A stretch of 64,000 bases of DNA, taken from positions 124,001 to 188,000 of the forward strand of contig JNEU01001161.1 of assembly GCA_000697475.1 (NCBI GenBank), given 5' to 3'. A model generated the notes under the pieces. That model saw only the letters and a list, made by a program, of their open reading frames with translations. It searched no databases and was not told the DNA's origin. Within the stretch, counting starts at the first letter, position 1. The number at the start of each line of letters is the position of its first letter. The position numbers and the translations under genes were made by a program. Below, piece by piece: positions 24,575 through 36,849 of the stretch. The stretch comes from Lichtheimia corymbifera B2541 (lineage: Eukaryota; Mucoromycota; Mucoromycetes; Mucorales; Lichtheimiaceae).

Positions 24575-26552
24575 TTAATGTTTTGCTGAATACAAATAGA
24601 CATGACCACTATCATCATATACAGCTATAATGTTGGAGAATGGATGACTTGCAATGCCGATCAGCTCCGTATTGTCGCCAACCTTGGTATCACCAGCTAG
24701 CTCACCCGAAGCCATACTGAAGCAGGCCATCCTTGAATCTTCTGATATGCCATAAACAAGTTCGCCTTGGGGTGACATTGCTATTGATACATAATCCGAT
24801 GCCGAGTTGCTATGCTTGTATGACTTGATAATGCGACCATTCATGGTGGATTGTTGGATGCTAGCGCTCTTGTAACATACAGCCAACTGGTCGGGGTGTT
24901 TGGGTATGTTCAAAATCCTGTGTACTGGATGATTGGCATTGGATGTGTTGGGTTGTATGGTGTATAAGCAAGAGGCATCTTGGCTATCCCAAATCTATCA
25001 TTAGGGAGGAAATAAGTATCATGTTAACATTTATACCTTGTAGATCGCTTACCTTTATAGAACCATCACTGCTACCACTGATGACTTTGGTGTTGTCAGT
25101 GGAAAAGAGAACGTCATTGACAAAGGATGTATGGCCTTTGAACTCGGTAAGAAGCTTGCCATTGCGGATATCATGTAATTTGACCAATCGATCATAGCTC
25201 CCACTCAATACGCACGTGTTGTCTTTGTTGAAGCACACCGAGGTTACACCTTGGCTATGAGCTGGTGAAATCTTGCGTTGACAGGTACCGCTTTGAATTC
25301 TCCATATCTATAGAAAGATTACTGGATTAGTCACATAGGCCAAGCTCGGATTGCCATGTGTGTGGGGGGTACTTGCCGCAATTTTGCCATCCGTTGATCC
25401 AGATACAAGTTGCTCACTATCCCGACTGAAGGACAAGCATATGACTGATTCATCCATAGCCATCAGATTCTCCTATAAACATGATGTGAGCACCATCCTT
25501 CATCCAAATATCCCAAAACTTACGTCATTTTGGTATATCAAATCCTTGCGTAGCTTGCCAGTACGATAGTTCCATACTTCAATAAATCCATCCACAGATC
25601 CCGTTACCAAATATTGACCATTGGGTGAGAAGGTGGCACATTCTGCATATGTCTTTTTGCTTGGGAACTATACATACATGGAGAGTGTGAGTGTTGTGAG
25701 AAATGCAGGTGAATGTATCATTGTTTACCTTTATGGTTGCATATTTTTCCAAAGCCGGTGCATCCTTTTCTGTTGTTTCAGTGATAGACTTTCTTTCAAA
25801 AGGATTGAATCGGGTATCAGGCGAGAGTAGCCCTTGGTGTTGTTGCCATGTAGCTGACTGGCTTAACAAGGTCAATAATCGTGAGCTAGGAACGACAGTG
25901 ATCTCCGCAACAAGTGCTACGGTGTGTCCATGAGTGAGTGAGTGATCCCCTTGACCTCTCTTTTATATACATACCTTGTGCAATTATTTTCCTGCGTTTT
26001 TCTTTGGTCATTCCTTCTGTATAAACATCCTTTGGATCGAAAACAGTGCGTGATAATAAATGCTCAAGTCGAAGATAGCGTTCTGGATGGCGTTGTTTCA
26101 TAATGTGCATAGGCTCGGTTTGGCGTAAAAGGGTCCTTGCAGCACCAAGTTCTCGCATCTCGCATAGTTCAATCACGACCTGATATAGCTTCGATAAGAA
26201 AACAGCACAAAGGATGAAACGCGTGCAAGTAATTATACCTGCTCGTATAAATCGATCAGCTTTCGTGGTGCGATATTAAGGTGTACGATATCCTTGAGCA
26301 CTGTATCCCATTTTCCTTCGGTGATGTCCTTGACAAATGCACTGCGATTGTCGATCGTGTTCAAGTTCACCATGGTTTCCTCGGAAAGCGTCGCCAGCGA
26401 TCGATCCAAGTTGGTTTCCTTAAAGAACTGAAGGATAAGGCGAATGACACTAGAAAAGCCATACCCAATGTATTCAATTCGACCATTGCTCTTTTGTCAA
26501 TAGAATAAAAACGCAACCACACTTACTCTTCAGCTTCAATTTCGACCGACAT
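24575..26552 (-). CDS. SMU1: SMU1 spliceosomal WD40 protein
   Basis: SMU1 is a B-complex spliceosome factor working with RED/IK. The start MSVEIEAE at 26552 and the LisH/CTLH part match the family: [58 protein letters not shown]-like [10 protein letters not shown]. Then come [20 protein letters not shown] and WD40 repeats ([108 protein letters not shown]). The gene has many short introns, and most borders are evident from in-frame joins. It ends at 24575-24577. Length and order match the human protein. Confidence 0.95.
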
Positions 26553-27891
26553 GTTATAAATATACGAAATGAGAGTAGGGTGTAAAGCAGAAAGCCATTG
26601 TGTCGCCTGTTTACTGAAATGTCATTGGGCGAAACATTCTTAGCTCAGCAGAGAAGGATTGTTGAGAGGGGTGGATGAGGGAAAGAAGGGGAGGAGAGAA
26701 AAGGTAGTTGGTTGATGCACGCACGCACACACACACTATCCGTTTTTCATCCAACTTTGTAAGCCTTTGCTCATTACTACTACTGCTACTACTACTACTA
26801 CTACTACACATTATGACATGATGGTGTGTATCGTCGAATGTCGACATCCGGGCCAATGGTGCGCTTAGTGACACATCGGTTGATGCTTCCGAATAGGGTT
26901 ATTATACTTTTAGACGCATACATGTGAAAAAGCTTTATATCCATATCGAACATGGGCATCAATGCTTATATATACCAATTCTAAAGACATTTCCCATTTT
27001 CTATTAATGACAAAGACTAACGAGTGAATAAAAAGACGTTAAAAAACAATCGGCAACATATCAATGATGCATGTCTGCATTGTAACACAGGCGGTGAAAC
27101 ACATATGGGTGCGGCACACTCGCCATTTTTGTTCCAACTGAAAATTGAATTTGACCCGTGAAGGGGGCCAAGTGCCATGCACGTCTGTTTTGATGGATGA
27201 TAAGAAAGAGCCTGGAGAATACGTTATATTACTATAGAGTGACATGACATCAGGAGACGAATACTTTAGCTAGGATCTTGCTGCAGTTGCTTAATCTAAC
27301 TATAATCACTCACTCACACACGCCATGGATGGAAAGGCTTTTTGGCTTCTCCTATACTGTCGATGGCGAGTCACAGCTATATTGTACATGATGTGGCAAT
27401 AACATTCGATCGCTTGTGACAAAAAAATAAAGGCGGGTAGGATATAAACCATCATACAGCGGCATGAACCGAAGGAACGAACGACGACCAGTAGTCACGC
27501 CAACTAACGCAATCTACCTTGTGCAAGTGTCTACTATCGTGCGAGAGAGAGAGAGTCTGCACAACCACAACAAACGTTTGGGACCGTTTTTTCCCTTCTC
27601 TCTCTTTCTTTGTAGCTGCATGTAAGTTATGCGTTTAGTATGATATGGGAGAAGATGCACCTGCTTTCCAGTGTGAATATTTACATCAAATATTATTGCA
27701 AGAGGAAGACACAGATTACCATTTTAGTTATAAACTTTGATGAGGATATGTGTGGGTATGTATGGCAAGTTAGTGTCCTACATATAAATTATAAAATGTC
27801 CCTTCATGATGGAGATCTTTTTTTTTCTTTCTTTCACATAAACGGCTCTGCATCGTTTTTCCTCTTCTTTTTTCGCATCATTTCAAGAAGT
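26553..27891. other. Divergent intergenic region, about 1.3 kb
   Basis: Between SMU1 (-) and the PHD-finger gene (+). Contains trinucleotide runs (TAC/CTA near 26775-26812) and GA/CT runs near 27545-27610. No supported gene. Confidence 0.45.
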
Positions 27892-29548
27892 ATGAAGAGA
27901 TCCAGCTCACGGTAAAAGACACGGCAGCGCAATACACTGTAATCAACCCAGCGTTGACTGACTTTTGACATCAACAACAGCAAGTTGACACGGATCAAAA
28001 AGTCATCTCCTTACAGGGTATCCAAGGTTACCAAGCAGCAGCAGCAGCAACAGCACCACCAGGAGCAGCAGCAGCAGAAATTTTATGAGATTGCTCTCAA
28101 ACGACCCTTGTCATCATCATCGTCATCATCACCGTCATGTCCTCCTTTGTCACCACCCTCATCCATCTCCTCCCCTTCCTCTTCAGTGGCAACACCCTAT
28201 GATGCCATTGTCTCTGATGACCCACAGGTGCATTTTCTTGCTGACCAGCTCAAACGGCAGCTGTCAAATGCACTTGACAAGGTATCCTCCTCCTCCTCTT
28301 CCTCTGAACATGTAGGAAAAAGTGGTGATGGTAATAGTAAACCTTCATTACGGACGTCATCTTTATTATCGACAACAACACCACCTGACCTTGTTAGTGA
28401 TGATGTGGGTGCTCCTGCTGCTGCAAGCCATCGGCGATTACACAATCTGGATCTCTTGAAGCAATACCTCATGTTTGTCGCACAAGAGGCTTCTATTGAC
28501 ATTCAGCACGACGACGACGACAACAACAACGATGGCTGTGGCGAACGAAAAATCGTGATTGGTATTCCAAACGAGAACCATCAAATACATCCTGGAGCAC
28601 GTTTAATTGAGAGTTATGTTCATGGTCAATCGAAAATGACTACTGTGATTGAAGGTAACGTTTTATTTATAATGTATGTGTATGTGTGTGTGTGTGTGCA
28701 TCCCTGCTGACCCCAAAGTACATCTAACTATAGGACTAAATAAGGCGTCGTCTTCTCACACTGCACCAGCACCAAAGCAACAACAACAACATCGTCGTCG
28801 TCGACGTAGTAGTAGTAGCCGTCAAAAGCAAAAATCAAATGCCGTCCAATCTTCTTCTGCTGCTTCAGCAGCAGCGACAGCGGCGGCGGAACCAACCCGC
28901 ATGATCAAGTGTATTTGTGATACACCCAACGAAGGTTTTGGCGCCATGGTCCAATGTGACGATTGCCATCGCTGGTTGCACTTGGAATGCCTGAAAATGA
29001 CCAATGAGTTTGCTCATCAAGAGAACTTTGCATGTCCTCAATGCTTTGTCTCCAATGACACCCTGGGTCGTCGTAGTCGAGTGAGCTCAAGTATCACCTG
29101 GCGTTATGCTGCTCGTAGAGAAAGTGAACGTATGGCTGCTGCAATGGATATGGAAATGACCAGTGATGAAGAGGAAGAGGTACAAGACCAAAAAAGCTGC
29201 AGCATGAGCTGTTGCGATGACAACGACGATGACAATGATACGGATTTTGGTACGAGTAGCTCTGAAGCAAGTACACCAGAGTATTACGTACAAGCTCAAG
29301 AGGGTGCATCTCGGATGGATTATTTTGCACCTCATGCCTCGGATGTCTTTTTATGTGAAAGCTCGTACGTCTTTGTTTTGTTAAAGATGCTCATTTACAC
29401 CTTGCTCACATTGTGTTACAGGATCCATGGCCCCACCACCATCTCCCCGACTACTATCACTACAGACGCTTTGCCTTCGTCTCTATGCACACAAGACTTA
29501 CTCGAATTCTCCTTTGATACCGGCCCCTTCTGGAAACCCATACTTTGA
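27892..29548 (+). CDS. PHD-finger protein with low-complexity tails
   Basis: Four exons (27892-27911, 27981-28654, 28734-29364, 29422-29548) encode about 483 aa. The N-terminal half is polyQ, polyS and acidic. A C4HC3 PHD finger follows: IKCICDTPNEGFGAMVQCDDC, WLHLECLKM, FACPQC, with Trp two residues before His. This type of finger reads histone H3 tails, so a chromatin role is likely, by inference. After it come an R-rich segment and acidic blocks (SDEEEEVQ, DNDDDNDTDF). The first exon is 20 nt. The last intron is 57 nt with no in-frame stop, so it could be retained. No SET, bromo or other enzyme domain was recognised. Confidence 0.8.
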
Positions 29549-30499
29549 TTATTACTTACATGCATATATAGCCACTGCACAAAAAAAAACTTTTCATTGT
29601 ACATATATCCTTTCTCTCTCTCTCTCCCCCCTTACAAAAAAAAAAAGTCGTACCATTGTTCTCTTTTGCCCCCGATCTTACTTCCTTCTTTGTAATATAC
29701 AGATAACATTTCTTATATATACACATATTCTTTACTTTTTAAAAGGACAAGCGACAGAGCTTCTTATAAGGTCGGAAGGAAGCCGAGCTAAACACATCTT
29801 TATTTGCGCAGCACATCCCACGTGTTATTGCCAAATCCATATGCTTGACGCGGGGCGTATATATATGTTACCATGTTGTCAATAGCATGTTGGTTCGCTG
29901 CAGCAAAGTAATAAACGAAAATTCGTGCTCATAGTAGTAACGAGATATCATTCTTCTTCTTTACTGCACTCCATTATCCTCTTTGTCATTGTGACCATTT
30001 TATAACATCGCACCATGTTTTTAGTGCAAATGTTGTGTGCCTTTGCTGGTAACTGACATGAGAAAAGTTGTACAAGTATATTTCATTCGCATATAAACTC
30101 TGCCGGTGGTGTTCAGCGATGGCTGGCTGGTATCACTGCTCACATGGCGATTTTACTCACGGTGATTTCCATCCTTTTTCACTATGGAATGTAAAAGGAG
30201 GGAGAGAGAGAAAAATACCTCTTTGTCCCTCAGTATATCCAGGAGCCATCATAGGTGCGTAGTAGAAATGCTTTTCCGACCAAGGAGCAACACGATTTCA
30301 TTAATCGTTCGCATCCGCTCAACTCCCCGCATTCCATCATGGTAACACAATAAGGCATGCACACTGCAAACAATAGGAAAAGAGCAATCTTTGTTATCAT
30401 GTGAAAATCCCTACTTCATATAAAGAGCATACAGCACCCTGGGTGATATTACATCTTTACCCTTTTTTCTTTTTTTCCATTTCTTGCATCATCATTATC
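29549..30499. other. Intergenic region, about 950 bp
   Basis: AT-rich with C/T and A runs. An open frame at 29427-29885 continues past the PHD gene stop but has no motif and repeats simple sequence. No supported gene. Confidence 0.45.
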
Positions 30500-30985
30500 A
30501 TGACCACCCATCAAGTTGCTGGTTTTGCCTTGTCTGAGGTACTATTATATACTACGATATCCATCATCGTGATCGGGGAAAAGAAGGTCGTCGGCTGACA
30601 TATGATGCCATCATCTAGTCTCCTTTGATATCCACTTTGGGTGTAGAAGAACTTGTCAATCGAGCCACACAACAAGGAAGCTTTCTAGCTGAATTGCTCA
30701 AAATGCTTGACCCACAAAACATTGCAACCAATGAAACAGCCAAGGTAAATAAAAGTGGTTTTCGAGATAGGAAGGGAAAAAAAAGGAGGATGCCCACACG
30801 AAACGTGATTGTGTTTGCAGGATGCATATGAAGAATGTGTCAAGCTACGATCTCATATCTCTGAACAATTGTGGGTTGTATGCGAAAATGAAAACGTTAC
30901 GTCTTTGGAAACGACTATGGAATCCCTTGCTCGTGTATGTGCTCGATATGAGTTTTTAAAAGACGTAGCGGAAGGTGATTGGTAG
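30500..30985 (+). CDS. Small GAT-like helical protein
   Basis: Three phase-consistent exons (30500-30538, 30619-30744, 30821-30985) encode about 109 aa, all predicted helix. The pattern VEELVNRATQQGSFLAELLKM, then NIATNETAKDAYEECVKL, RSHISEQLWVVCEN and TSLETTMESLARVCARYEFL resembles the GAT three-helix bundle of GGA/TOM1/Lsb5 adaptors, which bind Arf or ubiquitin. There is no VHS domain, so this would be a stand-alone domain. The stop TAG (30983-30985) overlaps a possible GTAGGT donor, so an extra 3' exon cannot be excluded. The assignment rests on spacing and is tentative. Confidence 0.5.
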
Positions 30986-31400
30986 GTATGCATTTATCCT
31001 GATAAATAAGATCATTGACGCCATCCATCCATAGGGAGATTGTTGATCATCGCGTGCCAATTTGTTGAAATAAAGAGGGAATAAGAGCAAAGATGATGTG
31101 TGTGTGTGCGCTGAGTTGAGATATGAATGGATGGCCAATGGCCATGTTCCCGGGCCGACGTCACCCAGCGTGAAAAATTCGGGAAAAATTGCGTGTATCA
31201 TCACTGGTTGTCGGTAAACACCTCTCTTTCGCCGGACTATTTCTTTTCGTACGGCTCGAACTCTTACCGCACACTGCTTGCCGACTCTTGCTAATCCTTC
31301 ATCAACGTGCTTTGATCTCGGGCATCCTGCAATACTATACATTTTTTTTCTCTCTCTCTTTTTTTTCTTCTATCCCCAAAAGAAAACGAACGATAAACGA
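30986..31400. other. Intergenic region before the Q/S-rich gene
   Basis: No supported gene. The last 80 bp are T- and CT-rich, as in other leaders here. Confidence 0.45.
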
Positions 31401-33017
31401 ATGGAACCAAACGCTTCTCCTCACCAGGACACTTTTCGGATGCAACCTGCCACGAACAACCCAGTTGGCAGTAGCAGCAACACCACACCTGGAAGAACTG
31501 CTGCCACTGCCACTACTACTACAAACAATGCTGGTGGCGGAGGTGGTGGAGTCAACCATGATGATTGTATTTTTTTATCACCTACGCTTGCGGATATTCT
31601 CAGTGATGATCGTATTCTTCGATTTTATCAATGCGTCAAGGATATCAAAACACAACGATCACCAATGCAAACAGCAGCCATGTTTTTCGCTTTATGCCAC
31701 GCTCTAGGCGACAATGTGACATTCCTCAAGCTGCCTCATATGCCCAAAGTCATGTTTCGACAAGAGCAACAAGTGTATGCAGTCAATGTAGGTGGCACAC
31801 AACAAGACATGTTTTCAGCAGCAGCAGCACCACCCACACCCTCCCACAGTAACGATTCGTTTACTTTTCCACATCATCATCCTTCTACAGTTGAATCAAA
31901 TCTTTTTTCAGCCGCTGCTGCTGCTGCTGCGGCTGCTGCTGCTGCTGCCGGTGCAGAAGGATCACCGCATCAATTGCTTCAGGCGGCATTAGCCTCGGTA
32001 TCATCACCGGCTACAACAGCCGAAACCAGTAGCGGCGTGAAACGAAAAGGACATGGTGATAAGGAACCAGTGAAACGTGCCAAAAAAGCGAGTCCACGAG
32101 ATAAGGAATACAGTGTTCGACGTACGTATGGGTGCACATATGTATATATAGGATCCTCACACTTTTCTTATGTAGGTAACGAGATTATTCAAGATTTACT
32201 CAAAGTGTCCGAGGCCGATCTTTTTCACCAGGCCAATATGGTGGAGGATGATGTCAAGATGATTATCCAGGAGCAAGAGAAAAACACAAAGTACGCACAG
32301 ATGTCCCCCTTGCATCGATTTGCCACTTTTGCGAATCTGCCCGCTCATTATGATTGCGACTTTGCACCCAAGAACGCTGGGGTTTATTTCAACTATGAAT
32401 ATTTCCAACTCTTCCTTGCGTACCGTGATCTGGAAGCGGAACGACAACGACAACAACAAGATACCAACAACAATGATCCTCGACCTGTCATGGTCCAATG
32501 CCGTGCCGATATTGAAAAGGTGCTTGTCAATACCAACTGGGAAGCGATTCGTCGACGATTGACGATTGGTGAACGCATTTTCCAAGTATGTGGTATTCTG
32601 AGTCGTGGCTTTCTACTTCTCAGCAAGCAAGTGTCTGGTCGTAAATTGCTCCACAACTTTAATACCGGTGAATGGACCGAATTCATGCGTGAATTTCAAC
32701 GCCCCGAGAATCAAACTCTGTTACAAACCTTACAAACAAAATACGATCCTAAACGATTGTATGCTGCAACACCATCCGTACCGCATCAGCATCATCAGCA
32801 GCAGCCTACTACTACGGTTGTACATCAAGCATCAACACCCATGGGTGTAGTATCATCATCATCATCATCTTCTGATCAACCACAACAACAACAACAACAA
32901 CAGGCAGCACCATCCTCCTCCTCATCAACGACAACCCCCTCTTCTTCTTCACAGCAACAACAACCACAACAACAATCTGCAAGCCCAATGATCCATTCCA
33001 ACAATAATGATGCATAA
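31401..33017 (+). CDS. Uncharacterised protein with two conserved-looking blocks and Q/S/A-rich linkers
   Basis: Two exons (31401-32121, 32176-33017) encode about 520 aa. The ordered parts are DCIFLSPTLADILSDDRILRFYQ to PKVMFRQEQQVYAVNV (residues about 55-135) and NEIIQDLLKVSEADLFHQANM to TEFMREFQRPENQTLL (about 240-450). Between them are polyA, a nuclear-localisation-like KRKGHGDKEPVKRAKK, and S/T stretches. The tail is polyQ/polyS/polyP. The layout suggests a nuclear regulator, but I recognise no domain. The 54-nt intron has no in-frame stop, so retention would add 18 residues. Confidence 0.7.
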   Translation: MEPNASPHQDTFRMQPATNNPVGSSSNTTPGRTAATATTTTNNAGGGGGGVNHDDCIFLSPTLADILSDDRILRFYQCVKDIKTQRSPMQTAAMFFALCHALGDNVTFLKLPHMPKVMFRQEQQVYAVNVGGTQQDMFSAAAAPPTPSHSNDSFTFPHHHPSTVESNLFSAAAAAAAAAAAAAGAEGSPHQLLQAALASVSSPATTAETSSGVKRKGHGDKEPVKRAKKASPRDKEYSVRRTYGCTYVYIGSSHFSYVGNEIIQDLLKVSEADLFHQANMVEDDVKMIIQEQEKNTKYAQMSPLHRFATFANLPAHYDCDFAPKNAGVYFNYEYFQLFLAYRDLEAERQRQQQDTNNNDPRPVMVQCRADIEKVLVNTNWEAIRRRLTIGERIFQVCGILSRGFLLLSKQVSGRKLLHNFNTGEWTEFMREFQRPENQTLLQTLQTKYDPKRLYAATPSVPHQHHQQQPTTTVVHQASTPMGVVSSSSSSSDQPQQQQQQQAAPSSSSSTTTPSSSSQQQQPQQQSASPMIHSNNNDA

Positions 33018-33209
33018 AAGAAAATGTATACAGTTAAAGACCAATAAAAAAAGCAATTTGCTCTATGCTATTCAAGTGCTTTTATGGGTTGGCTTGTAAA
33101 TGTAAGGATCATGCACCGTGCTGTGTTTTCGTGCAACCATAAACGGCATTTGATTTACGGGTTGTTGCGTGTCAAACTTGTTGTTTCTTTGTTCAGCTCC
33201 CTTGTCCAC

Positions 33210-35696
33210 ATGCGACATTTCGGCAACCTCATTCTACGACGCGCCTTTGTTAGCAAGGCTGCAAAAGCACGACGGCCATCAACGGCACCCGTCATACCCA
33301 CCATGCGTGATTACCAACGTGAATGCGTCCAGATCTGTTTGGATTCCTTGGCACAGGGCGCTCGTAAACAAGTGGTGTCTTTGCCTGTAGGTGAGTCCTA
33401 TCCAGGATGTGTTCTTCAGCCTTTTCTTTTAACAAGTCGCTCTCTTTTTAGGAAGTGGGAAAACGGTAATGATATCCACATTCAAGATGCATCGTGGTGA
33501 TGATGATGGTGATTGACTGAAAAAAGTGGTATAGGTGGTGATGGCCAATCTTATCGAGCAAGTGCCTAATCCGACTCGACTGGCGACCAAGACTTTGATA
33601 TTGGCTCATCGCACTGAACTTTTGGAGCAAGCCAGCAATCAAATCATGCGATTTCATCCATCATGGGTAAAAGGGAGAGGATCAGGGAGCCTTGACAACA
33701 TCCATACTGATACGCTTGTTATTTAGAATGTGGTGATTGAGCAAGGCAAACGAAAGCCAGATATTGATCAAGCCAATGTCGTGGTTGCATCAGTGCAAAC
33801 CCTTGGAAGAGATGGTTCCTGTCGTTTGGAAAGATACGATCCTAATCAATTCAAAACGATCGTGATTGATGAGGCAAGTGGATGGGTAATATGATTATAC
33901 ACTTTACTGATCCTCCTCCTCCTATTTTAGGCCCATCATGCAGCAGCCAAAACCTATTTAAGGATCCTCGATCATTTTGGTGCATCCGATCCCGATTCGC
34001 ATATCTTTGTTTGGGGTTGTTCAGCGACTGTGAGGCGACATGATGGTCTGGCATTGGATGGTGTGTTTGACGATGTATCTTATCATATGGATCTTTTGCA
34101 AATGATTGAATCAGGATGGTAAGTTTTGGGCTATATGGAAGTATTGTGGATAAATGATTGACATTTCCTTTATTACATACAGGCTATGTCCTCTCAAGGT
34201 CACCACAGTGCAAACAAGCGTTGATTTGAACAATGTATCCATACGCAATGATGACTTTGTGCAATCGGAGCTCGCACGTGTCGTCAATACTGAGCAACGT
34301 AATAAGATCATTTTCGAGAGTTGGAAGAAATATGCAAGCCATACCCGATCCGCCACTCTGGTGTTTGCCGTGGATATCAATCACACACTCGCATTATGTA
34401 ATGTCTTTCGTGAGCAAGGGATTGACGCCGAATACATTACCAGCAAAACATCCACCACCCAACGAGCTGATATTCTTGCACGCTATCGGAACGGTGATTT
34501 CCCTGTCCTTGTCAATTGCGGTACATTTCAACTTTTGCTGAAAACAACATCATAGCCCATAAAACTAATGCAAGTAAGGTATATAGGCATCCTGACAGAA
34601 GGAACCGATATTCCTCGTATTGACTGCATCCTGATGGCTCGACCTACTCGCTCAAGTGTACTCTTTCAACAAATGTTTGGCCGTGGCATGCGTCTTTATC
34701 CGGGAAAAGAAGATTGCACCGTGATTGATTTTGTGGATAATTTCGAACGAGCCGGTCGTGCAGGTCTGGTGACGTTTCCTAGCTTGATGGGTCTTGATCC
34801 ACGACAAGTCGTTCAAGGTATAGGCCGTTGTCTTTGTGGGCGTGGATATTTAAGAATTAACCGGATCTTATAGACGAGAGTTTATTGATAATGGAACAAC
34901 GAGCTGAAGAACAAGAACAAGAGCAAGTACAAGTACAAGAAAATCCAAACCATGGTAAGCATAATTTGGAGTGCTCGCATACCATTATACTAAAACTATC
35001 ATGTCCGTAGGCATTGACATGGATGCTATTCGACTCAAGATTACCGAATATGATGACCTGAATGAATTTATCACCGAGGCTTCACTATCACCAGAGCTAC
35101 GAGACATTTCAGCCAACAGCTGGGTCACAGTGGGCGAGGATACATGTGCGTTACATATTCTTGATCTTGGGACGGTGGTATTGAAACGGGATCCTGAGGA
35201 TGGTAAGTAGTAGGAAATGATGATGGAGAACACCTATTGACAAGTGGATGCTGGTGTCACAGGGATCTGGCGAGGGAAAATGAAACGTACCAGGAAAATC
35301 CAACGAGCATCAGAGGAAAAGAAACAGGCTGTGCATTGTCGAGCTCAATCTATACCCTTGGCGTGTGATACACGAACGTCGGCTATTCAAGCTGCAGATA
35401 CCTGGCTTAATCACGAATATCGCAAACACAAGCATCTCCTCCATCGAGCCAAGCGTAATGCTGCGTATCGTTTCAAACCAGCGACCAAAGCACAATTGGA
35501 GTACTTGTCTAAAAGGTTCAATGTACAACCAAAAAAGAAACTGACCAAAGGCCAGGCGATGGATCTTCTTTTACGGTTATCGAATGGGCAAGGCAAGATA
35601 TGGCGTCATACACGTGCACAAGCTATGGAACAACGACGTGCCACACAAAAACAAAAAGAGTCAGCTGTCCTGCGCAGGCGCAATATAGCAGTATAA
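33210..35696 (+). CDS. IRC3: Mitochondrial SF2 helicase IRC3
   Basis: Ten phase-consistent exons encode about 645 aa. Irc3 is a mitochondrial branch-migrating DNA helicase. The N-terminus ([22 protein letters not shown]) is a typical matrix presequence. Motifs: Q-like [15 protein letters not shown]; Walker A SLPVGSGKT; DEAHH (motif II); SATVRR (motif III); motif [13 protein letters not shown]; motif [19 protein letters not shown]. Walker A is assembled by a 14-nt exon at 33452-33465. The intron inside motif II (33874-33930) uses a GC donor; using the nearest GT would insert SGW into DEAHH. The basic C-terminal extension is rich in K/R/Q. The frame is open upstream to 33084; ATG 33210 is chosen because it starts the presequence. 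Confidence 0.9.
33452..33465 (+). other. 14-nt micro-exon encoding GSGKT of IRC3
   Basis: Lies between TTTTTAG and a GTAATG donor. Joined to flanking exons ending at 33390 and starting at 33535, it completes the P-loop in frame (1 + 14 nt). Skipping it deletes the nucleotide-binding loop and shifts the frame. Confidence 0.8.
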
Positions 35697-35821
35697 TGTC
35701 TGGACATAAATTTATGTATATGAAAAAAAGTAGTGATGGTGGTATGGAGTGTAGTAATGTACTTTAACAAGTGTGTGAGGAGGTGTAGTATGAAAGATGC
35801 AAAAGTGAATGAGGTGATGAT

Positions 35822-36433
35822 TTAAGGCTTTTTGGAAGCTGCTGCTGCTGTTGCTGATGTTGCTGCTGCACCATTACCACCAAAGAGACGAGGAGCGTAT
35901 CTATGCCAACCGAGTTGATGGATCTTGCGAACAAAGGCTGGGGTGACAGCTGCAGTGACAGTTACTCTCAATGGCAAAAACAAGGTTTTGTGGATGCCAT
36001 AGGCCAACAAAAAGACTGAAGCCAATGATGGTTGTTCCTTGGTTTCCAATTGTTTGTTGCTATCCTCCGTCTGCTGCTGTTGTGGTTCGGTCTGCTGTTC
36101 TTGCGCGGGTGTTCGGTTCAACCACTTGTTGACTGTTTTCATAACATCGTCTTCCAATCGCTTGACCTGATCTTGACCCACCCACTGGATCCCGGCAAAT
36201 GCAATACCCAAGTCGACCATGCCGATACCGAGATAGACCAAGACGCTTGCTGCACCATACTTTTGTGCTAGTTCCTTGAGTTTACCCACTTTGGGAGCTG
36301 CCTTGTCTTTGGCTTGTTGTTTAAGTCGTTGCGAAGTAGTAGTGGGAGGAGTGGTGTTGGTGGCGGTGGTGTACAAACGAGAACGCGAAGCGCTTTGAAT
36401 GGCAGCTCGACGAATAACGTTGACAAATGACAT
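35822..36433 (-). CDS. FAM210/DUF1279 mitochondrial membrane protein
   Basis: A single exon of 203 aa. The N-terminus (MSFVNVIRRAAIQSASRSRLYTTAT) is a mitochondrial presequence. The DUF1279 core follows: LKELAQKYGAASVLVYLGIGMVDLGIAFAGIQ, with one membrane helix, then a Q/E/T-rich loop and a second hydrophobic segment LASVFLLAYGIHKTLFLPLRVTVTAAVTP. The tail is LGWHRYAPRLFGGNG plus an A/T-rich end. Relatives are FAM210A/B and yeast Nat2-type inner-membrane proteins, linked to mitochondrial translation or respiration; the exact role is unsettled. Met 36433 is chosen as the presequence start although the frame is open to 36475. Confidence 0.85.
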   Translation of the reverse strand: MSFVNVIRRAAIQSASRSRLYTTATNTTPPTTTSQRLKQQAKDKAAPKVGKLKELAQKYGAASVLVYLGIGMVDLGIAFAGIQWVGQDQVKRLEDDVMKTVNKWLNRTPAQEQQTEPQQQQTEDSNKQLETKEQPSLASVFLLAYGIHKTLFLPLRVTVTAAVTPAFVRKIHQLGWHRYAPRLFGGNGAAATSATAAAASKKP

Positions 36434-36849
36434 GGTGTGTATGTGGGTGTGTGCACGTAAAGGGTGGCGATACAAGTGAAAGAAAAAAAAGAGTATAGAT
36501 GTCTTTGTGTGTTGGTTGGTGTCTGTGCCCTGGCGGTTTTAAAAAACAGGCCCTCAATTTCCGACGAGGAAGCTTTGACGCATCCCGGCTCCGAGCTTAT
36601 TCCATCAGCCGATCCCTTCAAGTAGCCGAATTGCCCTTTGTAGCAAATGCTTATGTGGCATAACCCATGATTGTCAATACACTTTATCCTCTGTCACACA
36701 TACCTCGTATTCACTTTTTGCATAATTGCATTCATTCAGAGGCGACATTTTAGCCTAGAAAAAACGACTTCCTTTGTCCCTTTCCTTAATGATGCGCTTG
36801 TAGATACATATAAACTCGACACTTGGATTATGAAACATTGTGTTTATTC
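36434..36849. other. Intergenic spacer
   Basis: Upstream of the FAM210-like gene and downstream of the minus-strand cryptic gene. No motif seen. Confidence 0.4.

Noticed and set aside
29427..29885. 153-codon frame after the PHD gene as an alternative C-terminus
   Set aside because: The splice phase from the exon ending at 29364 leads to the frame stopping at 29548; this frame runs through simple sequence.
33084..33209. Longer N-terminus of IRC3 from 33084
   Set aside because: ATG 33210 begins a clean mitochondrial presequence; the extension is hydrophobic and unlike the family.
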